64,000 nt of DNA from NCBI GenBank assembly GCA_902363835.1, contig CABJBM010000005.1, forward strand, positions 186,001 through 250,000, in the 5' to 3' direction. The translations under genes and the position numbers were made by a program. Positions within the stretch are counted from its first letter, which is position 1. Each line of letters begins with the position of its first letter. This document shows positions 26,945-36,290 of the stretch, one piece after another. The notes beneath the pieces are model-generated. The model saw only the letters and a program-made list of their open reading frames with translations. It did no database searches and was not told where the DNA came from. Source of the DNA: Lachnospiraceae bacterium. GTDB taxonomy: Bacteria; Bacillota; Clostridia; Lachnospirales; Lachnospiraceae.

Positions 26945-27745
26945 ATGCAGCCAGATATATCAGTAGTAATGGCGGTCCATAACGAAGAAAGAGCATTATT
27001 AGAAGAAGCGGTCAATTCAATTTTAAATCAGACATATTCGGATTTTGAATTGATAATATGTGACGATGCTTCTGACAAGGAAACTGCTAATACAATAAAG
27101 GAAATCAGTGGGAGAGATGATAGAATTGTAGTGATTACTAATATAGAAAATAAATTTGTCGGAGCAACTAGAAATCGTGGTATTAAGGCTGCCAGAGGGA
27201 AATATGTGGCAATAATGGATGCAGATGATTATAGTTACCCTGAACGCCTTGAAATTCAAAAAGGATTTCTGGATACACATTTAGAATATGCGTTTGTTTC
27301 TAGCGTTGTTGATTGTTTCGATGGAAAAAAGGTTGTTTCAGGTCATTTTCGAGTAAAGGAAAGGCCTGAAAGGCGGGATTTCTTGTGGGGAGCACAATTT
27401 GCAACGCCTATGTTCAGAAAAGAATGTCTGGAATGTGTTGGTGGATATGATGAATCCGCAATTACCAAACGAACTGAAGATTATGACCTTTATATGCGAT
27501 TGTACGCGCAGGGACTGAGAGGATATAATATTCAGCGCCCATTGCTACGATATCTTATTAATGTGCATGTTATGAAGAATAAAAGGCTGTATCGATACCG
27601 AATAGATGAAGCAATTGTACGTTATAGAGGATATCGGAGGCTCGGACTGATGCCGGAAGGTTGGCTTTATGTTATGAAGCCTTTACTTGTGGGACTTATA
27701 CCACATGGATTGCTTTGGAAAATAAAAGGTAAAGTAAAGGTATAG
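26945..27745 (+). CDS. Glycosyltransferase family 2
   Basis: The 266-residue protein is a single GT2 domain: SVVMAVHNEERA, ICDDASDKET and MDADDYSYPERLEIQ near residues 5, 35 and 95, with the ED acceptor motif TKRTEDYDLYMRL near 180. There is no membrane segment until a weak hydrophobic C-terminus. It is the last intact gene of the AT-rich island. AGAGGGAAGA precedes the ATG. The 258 bp before it contain no gene I can support. Confidence 0.87.
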   Translation: MQPDISVVMAVHNEERALLEEAVNSILNQTYSDFELIICDDASDKETANTIKEISGRDDRIVVITNIENKFVGATRNRGIKAARGKYVAIMDADDYSYPERLEIQKGFLDTHLEYAFVSSVVDCFDGKKVVSGHFRVKERPERRDFLWGAQFATPMFRKECLECVGGYDESAITKRTEDYDLYMRLYAQGLRGYNIQRPLLRYLINVHVMKNKRLYRYRIDEAIVRYRGYRRLGLMPEGWLYVMKPLLVGLIPHGLLWKIKGKVKV

Positions 27746-28209
27746 TATGGGTAGAGAGAATACTTCAGAGGGATATGTATATCGGAGAATCCATGTATGA
27801 CTAGCCAAAAAGGCACTTGCGTTTCGGAAAAGATAGTACGGAGGATTACGTCTGAATGTGGAGTGAAAGTCAGAGTTAGGCGCCAGAATAAGTATAGTTC
27901 ATATGAGGAGGAGATTATGCCTTAAATTTCCAACGTTATTGAGTGCGGTTTTCACACAAATGCACTGAACCTGAAGTGACTTACAAGTATAATAGAATTT
28001 GTTACTTCTGTTGGATAAATATACATATCACCTACATTAATTGTTTTGACGGACTTTTTCTTATATATAGCATGTTAGATGATGCGATAGTAATCTTAGT
28101 GAAAAGGAATATTCATTAATCCATATAGATCGAGAACGTTGCTATCGATGATCAGGTTGGATATCTTGAATAGTCATATTATTTTCGAGCTATTCAATAT
28201 ACATAGGGA
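27746..28209. other. Non-coding, decayed-looking gap at the island edge
   Basis: 464 bp between the last glycosyltransferase and the IS3-type element have no frame over about 40 codons, no promoter I would defend and no recognisable RNA. It looks like degraded accessory sequence. Confidence 0.4.
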
Positions 28210-28232
28210 GGGGGGCGGACATAAAGTTGGAC

Positions 28233-29664
28233 TTATATTGATAATCCAAGGTTACGTCTATATTCCACTGGACTCAATCCTCTAAGTGAAATCTTTATTC
28301 GTTTTTCGTTATACCATTTGATGTAACTATCCAGGTGCTGTACGAAGTGTTCTACGGAAACGCCGATCCATGGCTTTCCATAGAACATTTCATTTTTTAA
28401 TCTGCCAAAAAAACCTTCACAGGCCGAGTTATCAGGTGAGCATCCTTTCTTTGACATAGAACGAGTTAAGCCTGCTTTTTCCATTCGCTCTAGTAGTTAG
28501 CTGGACGATCGGAACAAGTCCTAAGGCGGAACTTGTAAACCGCATGCTTGACGCAGCAATTTGCGGATTAAGAACAGGCGAGCTACCGATCATACATACT
28601 GATCGTGGCTGTCACTATAGATGGCCAGGTTGACTAGCCCATCAAAACAATCGTATTGGCGATAGATATACTTTCCCGGCTGGAAGAGCAAATTCAGTGA
28701 TATCAGTCACCCATTTTGTGTTCGGAGCATCTGTATGAAAATCTCGCGATATGATATTTTCAACCTCTGGACTGATCTCTCCTTGATAAGACTGATACTT
28801 TCTTTTATTTACAAAGCAAACAACCAAAGATTCCTCTTTCATGATCTTTCGGATTAGCTTTTCTGATACAACAATTCCTTGGTGCTGGAGTTTTTTCCAT
28901 ATCCTTCTATATCCATAGCATCCATTGCTTTCATGAAATGTATTTTTTATAAGAAACCGAAGCGTGGAATACTTATCCGGTTGTTTCATTACAGATATAT
29001 GGTAAAAATAACTACGTCTTGGTAGATCAAGTTCATAAAGAAGTAACGACAGTGTATATTTTTCTTTTAAGGCGCTGACAACCACTGTCTTTTCACGATT
29101 ATTAAGATTTGCCATGTCAACGTCGGGGTCTTTTTTTAATATATTGATTGTTTCTTTGAGTACATCCACTTCCAGCTGCAGTTTATTGATTTATTCCTGA
29201 AAGTCTACAGCTTTTTCAGAGATAAATGGTTCTTGTACATGCTTTGGAGCCAAGGGCTCTCTTTTGATATTCTTCTTAGAGGACATAAGACCGATTGCTC
29301 CTTTTTCCAGATACAGACGCTTCCACTTATATATGCTGCATCGGCTGTATCCTATTTCTCTTGAAACATATTCTACATCTTCTCCAAGTTCAAAGCAACG
29401 ATAAAGTGTATCTAGTTTTAATTCTGCAGATGGATGACGAGGACGGTTAGCTGTATTATAGGAAGATCTTTTGTCTGTACTGTCTTCTGATTGACCTGAA
29501 TATCCATGCCAATTTTTTATCCCAGCTTTTTGATGTTCATACCATCGATACAAGGTCGCTGGTGAGGGGTATCCTAGTTTTTGAATAGTGACACGGACAG
29601 AACCCGTTAGTTCAAATTTCTTTAGGGCAATTTCTTCTTGTTGATTAGTGTACTTAGAATGCAT
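28233..29664 (-). pseudogene. IS3-family transposase with nonsense, frameshift and internal inversion
   Basis: Originally one frame of about 477 residues. Part 1 (29191-29664) has two HTH units. A TAA at 29191-29193 interrupts it and the same frame continues (to 28642) with the HTH_21 region and the first catalytic Asp in WVTDITEFA. A short frameshift near 28653 precedes DCFDGLVN. The next 45 codons, with the second catalytic Asp in IIHTDRGCHYRWPG, lie on the plus strand (28499-28633), so this block is inverted. The last part (28233-28484, minus) has the Glu region (CEGFFGRLKNE, HLDSYIKWYNEKRIK). It cannot make active enzyme. Confidence 0.9.
28499..28633 (+). other. Inverted block within the IS3 transposase
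   Basis: Plus-strand translation gives SWTIGTSPKAEL and HTDRGCHYRWPG, the missing middle of the minus-strand transposase. Short inverted sequences sit at its borders: CTAGT near 28490 and ACTAG near 28632, each next to CTGG/CCAG. Confidence 0.85.
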
Positions 29665-29750
29665 CTTGACTCCTTCCAGAGTCCAACTTTATGTCCGCCC
29701 CCCCGTCTCTGCCTATTAGACACTTACATTCCTCATCAAAATCCCAAAAA

Positions 29751-30917
29751 TCAACCATGAACATCCACTCCCCCCAACGCCTTATTTACCAAAACCCTCA
29801 ACTCTGCCCCCTGTGACTCCAACCTCCCTCGTAAAACATCTTCCTCCGTAAATCTCGCCATCAAAATCTCACGCTGCGTCACCCGTTCCCAATCATAAGT
29901 AACATAAATATATCCATCCGCTGCCTCCACTGCATCCGGATAGGAAACTTCATTTCTTTCATCCAAAAGGAGCGTATAAGGCCATGTCTGACCGTCATCC
30001 TCGCTGAGCATGGCTGTCAGGTGGCTTCTTCCCTTCCAACTCTTTACATTTCCCTGACTCATAATATCATCCAAGTCAATCCTCTGGTCAAAATGATAAT
30101 GATTAATCATTAGAAGACGTCCTGATTTCAGTCTGCGGATATGGAAGCGGGAGCAGGGGCCATCAATGTGACATTTTTGACCTGGGGTCCATGTATAACC
30201 TCCATCTGTAGAAAAACTTTCTCCGATTCCGTCAAATGTTCGCACCAGCATCCAGAGGGTTCCATCCTTTTTCTCCACAATCATATTTTCATCAAAGCTG
30301 CGGTTAGGAATATCCGCATGTCCTCTTAGGGAGATGGTTTTTCCCTGGTCAGTTGATGCATAGACATTTGAAAATTGTTCATTTTCCAGGCCATGGCGTT
30401 CCGATGGAATGCTTCCGCTGGTGTCACACCAAATAGCACAGGGGAAGAGCCATTCATTTTTGCTGGTAATGATTGGCTTGTTCATCATAATACCGTTTGC
30501 AATTCGAACAGGGTCTGACCATACAAGAGGTGTGCCATCGGGATGATCGCAGATGGTCAGCCATACACCGCTGCGTCCGTCGTTAAATCCCCTGGCCTGA
30601 GTATAAAACATCCAAAGCCGCCCGTCAGGAGCGATCCATAAATTGGGATCATAAATTCTGCACTCCGGATCAGGGTGTTCCACTACGGTTTCACAGGAGC
30701 GAAACGTGTTCCCATGGTCATCGCTGACACAGAGCATCATGATATTGCCTCCTACCTCTGCAGCCTGGCCTGAATAAAAGTTAACGAAAATTCGTCCTTT
30801 TTCCGTCACTTCTATTGATGGAATTCCCTGCCATCTCCGGTAGGAATCCTGAAAACGTTCCTGATCTGCACATACATAAATATTTGCAGGTGTTAAAGAT
30901 GAATCTGCTTGTTTCAT
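29751..30917 (-). CDS. Asp-box (BNR) sialidase-like glycoside hydrolase
   Basis: The 388-residue protein has no signal peptide, so it is probably cytoplasmic. Four Asp boxes mark a six-bladed beta propeller: SDDHGNTF, STDQGKT, STDGGYTW and SEDDGQTW. An Arg-rich N-terminus (YRRWQGIPSIEV) and an internal RSFDENMIV stretch fit the exo-sialidase fold, but relatives also act on other sugars or uronic acids. The start is ATG 30917, with AGGAGG 7 nt upstream; the in-frame TTG two codons earlier is too close to that site. It is divergent from the amidohydrolase operon and shares its operators. Confidence 0.78.
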   Translation of the reverse strand: MKQADSSLTPANIYVCADQERFQDSYRRWQGIPSIEVTEKGRIFVNFYSGQAAEVGGNIMMLCVSDDHGNTFRSCETVVEHPDPECRIYDPNLWIAPDGRLWMFYTQARGFNDGRSGVWLTICDHPDGTPLVWSDPVRIANGIMMNKPIITSKNEWLFPCAIWCDTSGSIPSERHGLENEQFSNVYASTDQGKTISLRGHADIPNRSFDENMIVEKKDGTLWMLVRTFDGIGESFSTDGGYTWTPGQKCHIDGPCSRFHIRRLKSGRLLMINHYHFDQRIDLDDIMSQGNVKSWKGRSHLTAMLSEDDGQTWPYTLLLDERNEVSYPDAVEAADGYIYVTYDWERVTQREILMARFTEEDVLRGRLESQGAELRVLVNKALGGVDVHG

Positions 30918-30954
30918 TTGCAATCCTCCTAAAAGTATTTTTTATAATTAGCTA

Positions 30955-30969
30955 CTCATAAATGATGAG
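30955..30969. promoter_or_regulatory. Operator 1, palindrome CTCATAAATGATGAG
   Basis: CTCAT-N5-ATGAG. It lies 7 bp downstream of the minus-strand -10 box. An identical 15-mer occurs at 31084-31098 in the divergent promoter. Confidence 0.8.
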
Positions 30970-30986
30970 TGATACAAGTGTATCAC
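30969..30986. promoter_or_regulatory. Palindrome GTGATACAAGTGTATCAC
   Basis: Perfect 8-bp arms with a 2-bp centre, overlapping the minus-strand -10 box. The GATACA half-site recurs in the regulator's own upstream region (37332-37417). The size fits a GntR/FCD-type operator. Confidence 0.7.
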
Positions 30987-31005
30987 GATAGAAAAAACAA
31001 GTCAA
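30977..31005 (-). promoter_or_regulatory. Promoter of the Asp-box hydrolase gene
   Basis: On the minus strand, TTGACT (31000-31005), 17 bp, TACACT (30977-30982). The -10 lies inside the 18-bp palindrome. Confidence 0.7.
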
Positions 31006-31037
31006 TACATAAAAATATAACAAAATATATAAAAAGA

Positions 31038-31066
31038 TTGACAAATATAAAAGAAAGTTCTATAAT
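31038..31066 (+). promoter_or_regulatory. Strong promoter of the amidohydrolase-ABC operon
   Basis: Consensus TTGACA (31038-31043), 17 bp, TATAAT (31061-31066). Confidence 0.9.
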
Positions 31067-31083
31067 TCCACATATAATAGCTG

Positions 31084-31098
31084 CTCATAAATGATGAG
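31084..31098. promoter_or_regulatory. Operator 2, palindrome CTCATAAATGATGAG
   Basis: Identical to operator 1. It begins about 11 bp after the expected transcription start, so a bound protein would block early elongation or clearance. Confidence 0.8.
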
Positions 31099-31128
31099 TT
31101 GTGGTGAAAATTACGAAAGGGGATTGCT

Positions 31129-32523
31129 ATGAATAGTAAAAACAGAAAAGGGACAGTGTTTAAGGGAGGAAAAATAGTATTTCCGGAATTTACAGTCCAT
31201 GGGAATCTGATTGTGAATGATGGAAAAATAGAGGCCATTACTTTAGAAAATGACTTTATAAATTTTGAAGTCTATGAAGATTATGAGATAGTGGATGTGA
31301 GCGGTAAGTTTCTGCTTCCGGGTTTGATTGATACACACGTACATATGTGGGACCCCTCTCCGTTTAACTATCGGGAAGACTGGGACTGTGGTTCACAGTG
31401 CGCGGCATCAGGAGGCATTACAACCATTGTTGATATGCCGTTAAGTGTTCCTCCTGTTGTAGATGAAAAGGGGTTTGAGTTTAAAAAGAAGATTGCAGAA
31501 TTAAATTCTTATGTTGATTTTGCGTTTTGGGGTGGGTTGACTCCGGGATGCTTAGATCAGATGAAAAAACTGGATGAGTTGGGGTGTGTGGCATATAAAG
31601 GTTTTATGAGCTTTGCAAATCCTGATTATCCCCAGGTCACAGACGGATATCTGGCCGAAGGGATGAAGATTGGTGCGGAAATCGATGGATTAATTGGTGT
31701 ACATGCAGAAAATGCGGAGATTGCGGATTTTGGAAGCCGGCGGATGGCAGAATCCGGGGAAAAGGATGAGGCAAGGCATGATGACGCACGTCCGTGGTGG
31801 GTAGAGCTTGAGGCAATACAGAGAGCCTGCCTGTTTTCCCAGGCGATTGGAAACCGCCTGTATATCTGCCATATGACCATTGCAGAGGGAGCGGAATATT
31901 TAAAGAAAAAGAAGGAAGAACGTCTTCCTGTATTTGTGGAGACTTGTCCCCAGTACTTGCTTTTTGACAAGACCGTGTTGAGAGAGAAGGGCGCTTACGC
32001 CAAATGCAATCCTCCAATGAGAAGCCGGGAAAATGTGGAAAAGCTATGGGAATATGTGATGGACGGAACCATAGATACCATTGGCTCTGATCATGGCCCT
32101 TACCGGGACGATGAAAAGGTTAAAGAAGGGAGCTTTTTCAAAGAACTCTGCGGATTTGGTGGTTTTGATGCTATGCTGTCTGGCCTTCTTACGGAGGGCG
32201 TGCACAAACGCGGATTAAAGTTGGAGAGATTAGCCCAGCTGACTTCTGGAAATGCGGCAAAGATCATGGGACTGTTTCCGAAGAAGGGGACACTTCTTCC
32301 GGGAGCTGACGCAGATATTGTGGTGATTGATTTGGAGGAAGAATGGACTTTTGACGGCACAGCCAGTTATTCCAAAACAAAATCAGATAAAAACATTTAC
32401 CATGGAATGAAGATGAAAGGACGAGTAAAACAGACCTGGGTAAGGGGAACGCTGATTTATCAGGATGGTGAGATAAAGGGAGAAAAAGGCTTTGGATGTT
32501 ATGTGCCAAAGCAAAAGGCATAG
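31129..32523 (+). CDS. Allantoinase/dihydroorotase-like amidohydrolase
   Basis: The 464-residue cytoplasmic metal-dependent hydrolase of cyclic amides or ureides shows all the binuclear-site landmarks: DTHVHMW (His70, His72), AYKGFMSF (Lys157, the carboxylated lysine), GVHAEN (His192), ICHMT (His248) and GSDHGPY (Asp321). Length and motif order fit the allantoinase and hydantoinase branches. No other purine-degradation genes are near; the neighbours are a sugar-type importer and an SDR, so the substrate may be an N-substituted sugar derivative rather than allantoin. It is the first gene of the operon, with GAAAGGGGA upstream. Confidence 0.82.
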   Translation: MNSKNRKGTVFKGGKIVFPEFTVHGNLIVNDGKIEAITLENDFINFEVYEDYEIVDVSGKFLLPGLIDTHVHMWDPSPFNYREDWDCGSQCAASGGITTIVDMPLSVPPVVDEKGFEFKKKIAELNSYVDFAFWGGLTPGCLDQMKKLDELGCVAYKGFMSFANPDYPQVTDGYLAEGMKIGAEIDGLIGVHAENAEIADFGSRRMAESGEKDEARHDDARPWWVELEAIQRACLFSQAIGNRLYICHMTIAEGAEYLKKKKEERLPVFVETCPQYLLFDKTVLREKGAYAKCNPPMRSRENVEKLWEYVMDGTIDTIGSDHGPYRDDEKVKEGSFFKELCGFGGFDAMLSGLLTEGVHKRGLKLERLAQLTSGNAAKIMGLFPKKGTLLPGADADIVVIDLEEEWTFDGTASYSKTKSDKNIYHGMKMKGRVKQTWVRGTLIYQDGEIKGEKGFGCYVPKQKA

Positions 32524-32552
32524 AAATTGAAATTCCGGAAAGAGGTGTATAA

Positions 32553-34043
32553 ATGGAGGAACTGGTAGTTTCAATGAAAAATATCCATAAGCGTTTTGGA
32601 GGAATTCATGCTCTTGCAAATGCCCGGTTGGAGTTGCGGAAAGGGGAGATTCTTGGACTGATTGGAGAAAATGGAGCAGGAAAGTCCACTCTTATGAAAA
32701 TTCTTTCCGGCGTGTATCAGGCAGATGAGGGGGAGGTGCTGATCTCAGGCAGAGAGGTACATTACCGAAATCCCAAAGAAGCGCTGGATGATGGAATCTG
32801 TATGATTTATCAGGAACTGAATTTAGTAGATAAGCTTTCGGTAGCAGACAATATTTTCATTGGCAGGGAGTCTGGAACAGGAATCCTGTTAAAACGGAAA
32901 CAGGATCGAAAGAAAACAGAAGAATTGTTGCAACGCCTGGAGCTGGATGTTCCGCTTGATATAGAAGTAGGAAATTTAACAGTTGCAAAACAGCAGATGA
33001 TTGAAATTGCAAAAGGAATTTCCTGCAACAGCAAAGTCCTGATTATGGATGAGCCTACGGCAGCACTTGCAGTCAGTGAGATTCAGGAGTTATTTCGTGT
33101 TATCCGTCAATTGAAAGAAGAAGGGATGTCAATCATTTATATTTCTCACCGCCTGGAGGAGCTTTTTGAAATCACAGACCGGATTACGGTTATGCGGGAT
33201 GGAAACTATATCGATACCATGGAAACTTCTCTTGGAACCATGGATGAATTGATCAAAAAGATGGTGGGAAGAAACATCAGCTGGAGCAAAAAAGAGAAAT
33301 CAAATGTAAAGAAGAATGCTCCGGTTGTATTGGAAATAAAGCATATAGCCTCCAAGGACATCAAGGATATTTCTTTCCAGCTTCGTCAGGGCGAGATATT
33401 AGGGCTGGCTGGTCTGATGGGAGCAGGGCGCACGGAACTGGCCAGGCTGATTTTCGGAGCTGACTGGAGAAAAGGCGGAGTCATATTGCGAAATGGCAAG
33501 GAGGTAAAAATCCGAACCACCTTTGATGCGGTGGCTCAGGGGATCAGTTACCTCTCAGAAGACAGAAAAGGAAATGGATTGGCTGTAGACCTTTCTGTGG
33601 CAGATAATGTAGCACTCCCCAATTGGGATGATTTTACCAAACATGGAGTGATTCAATTTAAATTCATGGAGGAGTCTGTAGAGGAAGCAGCAAAGACGGT
33701 TGCAGTGAAAACACCTTCCATCCATCAGATCGTGCGGAATTTGTCTGGAGGAAATCAGCAGAAGGTGGTAATTGCCAAATGGTTATTGAGGAACAGTGAG
33801 ATTTTTATTTTTGATGAACCTACAAGAGGTATTGACGTGGGAGCTAAAAGTGAGATTTATAAGCTGATGGAGAAGCTGATTAAGGAAGGCAAATCAATTA
33901 TTATGATTTCTTCAGAGATGCCGGAGCTTCTGCGCATGAGTGACAGGATTCTTGTGCTGTGTGAAGGAAGGCTTACAGGGGAGCTGGATATTAAAGAGGC
34001 CACCCAGGAAAAAATTATGGAATATGCAGTTATGAGAAACTGA
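32553..34043 (+). CDS. Ribose-type ABC importer ATPase (RbsA-like, two ATPase domains)
   Basis: The 496-residue duplicated ATPase has a first domain with Walker A GENGAGKSTLMKIL and Walker B VLIMDEPTAAL, and a second domain with GLAGLMGAGRTELARL, signature LSGGNQQKVVIAKWL and FDEPTRGIDVGAK. The degenerate second Walker A is normal for RbsA/MglA proteins. It powers uptake of a monosaccharide-like solute with the permease and binding protein downstream. It starts 29 bp after the amidohydrolase stop, after GGAAAGAGGTG. Confidence 0.93.
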   Translation: MEELVVSMKNIHKRFGGIHALANARLELRKGEILGLIGENGAGKSTLMKILSGVYQADEGEVLISGREVHYRNPKEALDDGICMIYQELNLVDKLSVADNIFIGRESGTGILLKRKQDRKKTEELLQRLELDVPLDIEVGNLTVAKQQMIEIAKGISCNSKVLIMDEPTAALAVSEIQELFRVIRQLKEEGMSIIYISHRLEELFEITDRITVMRDGNYIDTMETSLGTMDELIKKMVGRNISWSKKEKSNVKKNAPVVLEIKHIASKDIKDISFQLRQGEILGLAGLMGAGRTELARLIFGADWRKGGVILRNGKEVKIRTTFDAVAQGISYLSEDRKGNGLAVDLSVADNVALPNWDDFTKHGVIQFKFMEESVEEAAKTVAVKTPSIHQIVRNLSGGNQQKVVIAKWLLRNSEIFIFDEPTRGIDVGAKSEIYKLMEKLIKEGKSIIMISSEMPELLRMSDRILVLCEGRLTGELDIKEATQEKIMEYAVMRN

Positions 34044-34066
34044 TGGATCGGGAAGGAATAAATCAG

Positions 34067-35032
34067 ATGAAAAAGAAAAATATTTTATCATCCCAAAGGG
34101 CAATTGCTCTTTTAACGTTAGGTGTATTGTTTGTATTCTTTTCAATATTTGGAAATAATTTTTGTACATCAGATACCATGGTGAATCTTCTGGAGAGTAC
34201 CTATTACATTATCTGTGTATCTTTTGGAATGACGTTTGTAATCTCCACAGGCGGAATCGATCTTTCTGTGGGAACGGTTGCCATGTGTGGTGCTCTTGTA
34301 GGCGGGGTTGCATATAACGTATGGGGATTTCCAATGTGGCTCTCTTTGATTTTTATTGTTCTGACTGCCATGGTGTTTGGCATCATAAATGGGATTTTGG
34401 TTTCTTATCTGAATGTGCCTGCTTTCGTTGCCACTCTTGGAACCATGATGATGTCTCAGGGAGTCGGATACATTGTATCAGGAGTACAGACCATGAGATA
34501 CCCCAGCATCAGCGAGCCGGATGGCTGGATCAAGAGGGTGTTTTATAAATCTTTAAGCGGAATGCCTGTGGGAATTATTTATATGGTAATTCTATTTGTG
34601 GCAGCAGCATTTCTGTTTCGTTATACGAAGATCGGAAAATATTCCTGCGCAATCGGCTCAAACAAAGAGGCAGCCAGACTGTCGGGAATAAATGTAAAGA
34701 AGTGGGGATTAATTGTATACATAATAAGCGGAATTTTTGCAGGATTTGCAGGAGTCTTTTATGCAGCTACCTATACGGCTATTCTTCCCGGATCCGGGTC
34801 TGGAATCGAGACAAATGCCATTGCTGCGACTGTAATTGGAGGAACTTCTATGGCCGGTGGTTCAGGAAGTATGCTTGGAACCATAATCGGCGTGTTTATT
34901 ATGGGGATATTAAAAAATGGACTGATGACGGTTGGGATTCAGCAGCAGTGGCAGGTTTTATTTACCGGGGCGGCTGTGCTGTTAGCGGTATTGTTGGATA
35001 TTTACCGGAATAAAAAGGTGCAGCAGAGTTAG
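34067..35032 (+). CDS. Ribose-type ABC importer permease (RbsC-like)
   Basis: The 321-residue permease has eight to ten membrane segments and family motifs (GGIDLSVGT near residue 65, LNVPAFVATLGTM near 120, AIGSNKEAARLSGI near 205). AAGGA favours the start at 34067; an in-frame ATG at 34043 overlaps the ATPase stop and is the alternative. It forms the channel of the importer. Confidence 0.92.
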   Translation: MKKKNILSSQRAIALLTLGVLFVFFSIFGNNFCTSDTMVNLLESTYYIICVSFGMTFVISTGGIDLSVGTVAMCGALVGGVAYNVWGFPMWLSLIFIVLTAMVFGIINGILVSYLNVPAFVATLGTMMMSQGVGYIVSGVQTMRYPSISEPDGWIKRVFYKSLSGMPVGIIYMVILFVAAAFLFRYTKIGKYSCAIGSNKEAARLSGINVKKWGLIVYIISGIFAGFAGVFYAATYTAILPGSGSGIETNAIAATVIGGTSMAGGSGSMLGTIIGVFIMGILKNGLMTVGIQQQWQVLFTGAAVLLAVLLDIYRNKKVQQS

Positions 35033-35084
35033 AAGAAACTTACGGCAAGTGCCGATAAGAAAATAGAAAAGGAAGGAAAAATTT

Positions 35085-36233
35085 ATGATGAAAAAAGTGT
35101 TAACAATCACATTGGCAGCCCTTAGTGCATGTACTCTGTTTGCATGCAGTTCAGGACAGGGAGCATCAGTTTCCGTTCAGGAAACAGGAACCCAGACAAA
35201 GGAAAAAACAGAAGCAGCAGGTGAGGAAAAGGACAGCTATCATATCGAAATGGTAGGAAACTCCTTTGCCGTTCAGTTTTGCAATATTAACGTGGATGGA
35301 GCCAAAGCAGCTGCAGATGAACTGGGAAATGTAACCTTAAATTATAATGCATCCCAGGATTCATCTCAGGTTCAGGAACAGATTGACATTTTAAATCAGG
35401 CAATTGCGAAAAAGCCGGATGCGGTTCTGATTGCAGCTGCAGATCCGGATGCATTGGAAGCACAAATGCTGAAGGCAAAGGAACAGGGAATCCCGGTAGT
35501 GGCATATGACATTGCATTCAGCAACCCGCCGGAAGGCTCGCTGGCAGCGACCGTTTCTACCAACAATGAAGCTGCAGCTGGACTTGCAGCTGAAAAGCTG
35601 ATGGAAAATGAAGCTTTTATTGAAAAAGTAAAGAATGCTACAGCTGATCAGCCAATCATAGTCAGCTGCCTGGCTCCTGATGCGGTGATGACAGCCCATG
35701 AACAGCGTATCAGAGGTTTTACCCAGACCTTATATGATTTACTTCAGGAATACCAGCCCAAAGCTGTGGAAATTACGGGGCACACCAGTTTTGAGAAAGC
35801 AGCAGAAAATCCGGTGGCAGTTTCCATTCATACGGAAATTCCTCCTACCAAGGCAGATGCGGATATCAGAAACCAGGCCCAAAAGATGATCAGTGAAAAA
35901 AATGTAATGGCAGTTTTCTGTGTAAATGAAGCTTCTGTTACCGCGCTTTTAAGTGCAACTACAGATGGTACGGATTTGGATAAGGAAAATGGGAAATATA
36001 AGGACTTAATTGCAATTGGATTTGATGCAGGAAAGACCATGAAAGGAGCCGTTGCAAACCAGTATTTCTACGGAGCAGTAGCTCAGGATCCTTTTGCAAT
36101 GGGATATGAGGGCCTTAAGATTTGTATTGATGCAATTAAGGGAAAAGAGGTACAGGATTTGGATGCTCCGGCAGTATGGTATGACCATACTAATATGAAT
36201 GAAGCCGATATTGCCAAGATTCTGTATGACTAA
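35085..36233 (+). CDS. Substrate-binding lipoprotein of the ribose-type importer (RbsB-like)
   Basis: The 382-residue lipoprotein has a signal peptide with lipobox LFAC (Cys at residue 21), a Ser/Glu-rich linker, then a two-lobed periplasmic-binding-protein type 1 fold (QVQEQIDILNQAIAKKPDAVLIAA, GIPVVAYDI). It is somewhat longer than typical RbsB. GGAAGGA precedes ATG-ATG at 35085/35088. It would capture the solute outside and deliver it to the permease. Confidence 0.9.
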   Translation: MMKKVLTITLAALSACTLFACSSGQGASVSVQETGTQTKEKTEAAGEEKDSYHIEMVGNSFAVQFCNINVDGAKAAADELGNVTLNYNASQDSSQVQEQIDILNQAIAKKPDAVLIAAADPDALEAQMLKAKEQGIPVVAYDIAFSNPPEGSLAATVSTNNEAAAGLAAEKLMENEAFIEKVKNATADQPIIVSCLAPDAVMTAHEQRIRGFTQTLYDLLQEYQPKAVEITGHTSFEKAAENPVAVSIHTEIPPTKADADIRNQAQKMISEKNVMAVFCVNEASVTALLSATTDGTDLDKENGKYKDLIAIGFDAGKTMKGAVANQYFYGAVAQDPFAMGYEGLKICIDAIKGKEVQDLDAPAVWYDHTNMNEADIAKILYD

Positions 36234-36290
36234 TACATACGAAAGAAATGATAATAATTCCTGTAGAAAAACAAGAGGAGGATGAGATCA

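Larger units (their letters stand above)
28210..29704 (-). mobile_element. IS3-family insertion sequence with 24-bp inverted ends, defective
   Basis: Left end 28210-28233 and right end 29680-29704 are perfect inverted copies sharing GGGCGGACATAAAGTTGGAC. The roughly 1.5-kb length and minus-strand transposase fit IS3. No clear 3-4 bp target duplication is visible. It separates the AT-rich glycan island from the catabolic cluster. Confidence 0.9.
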
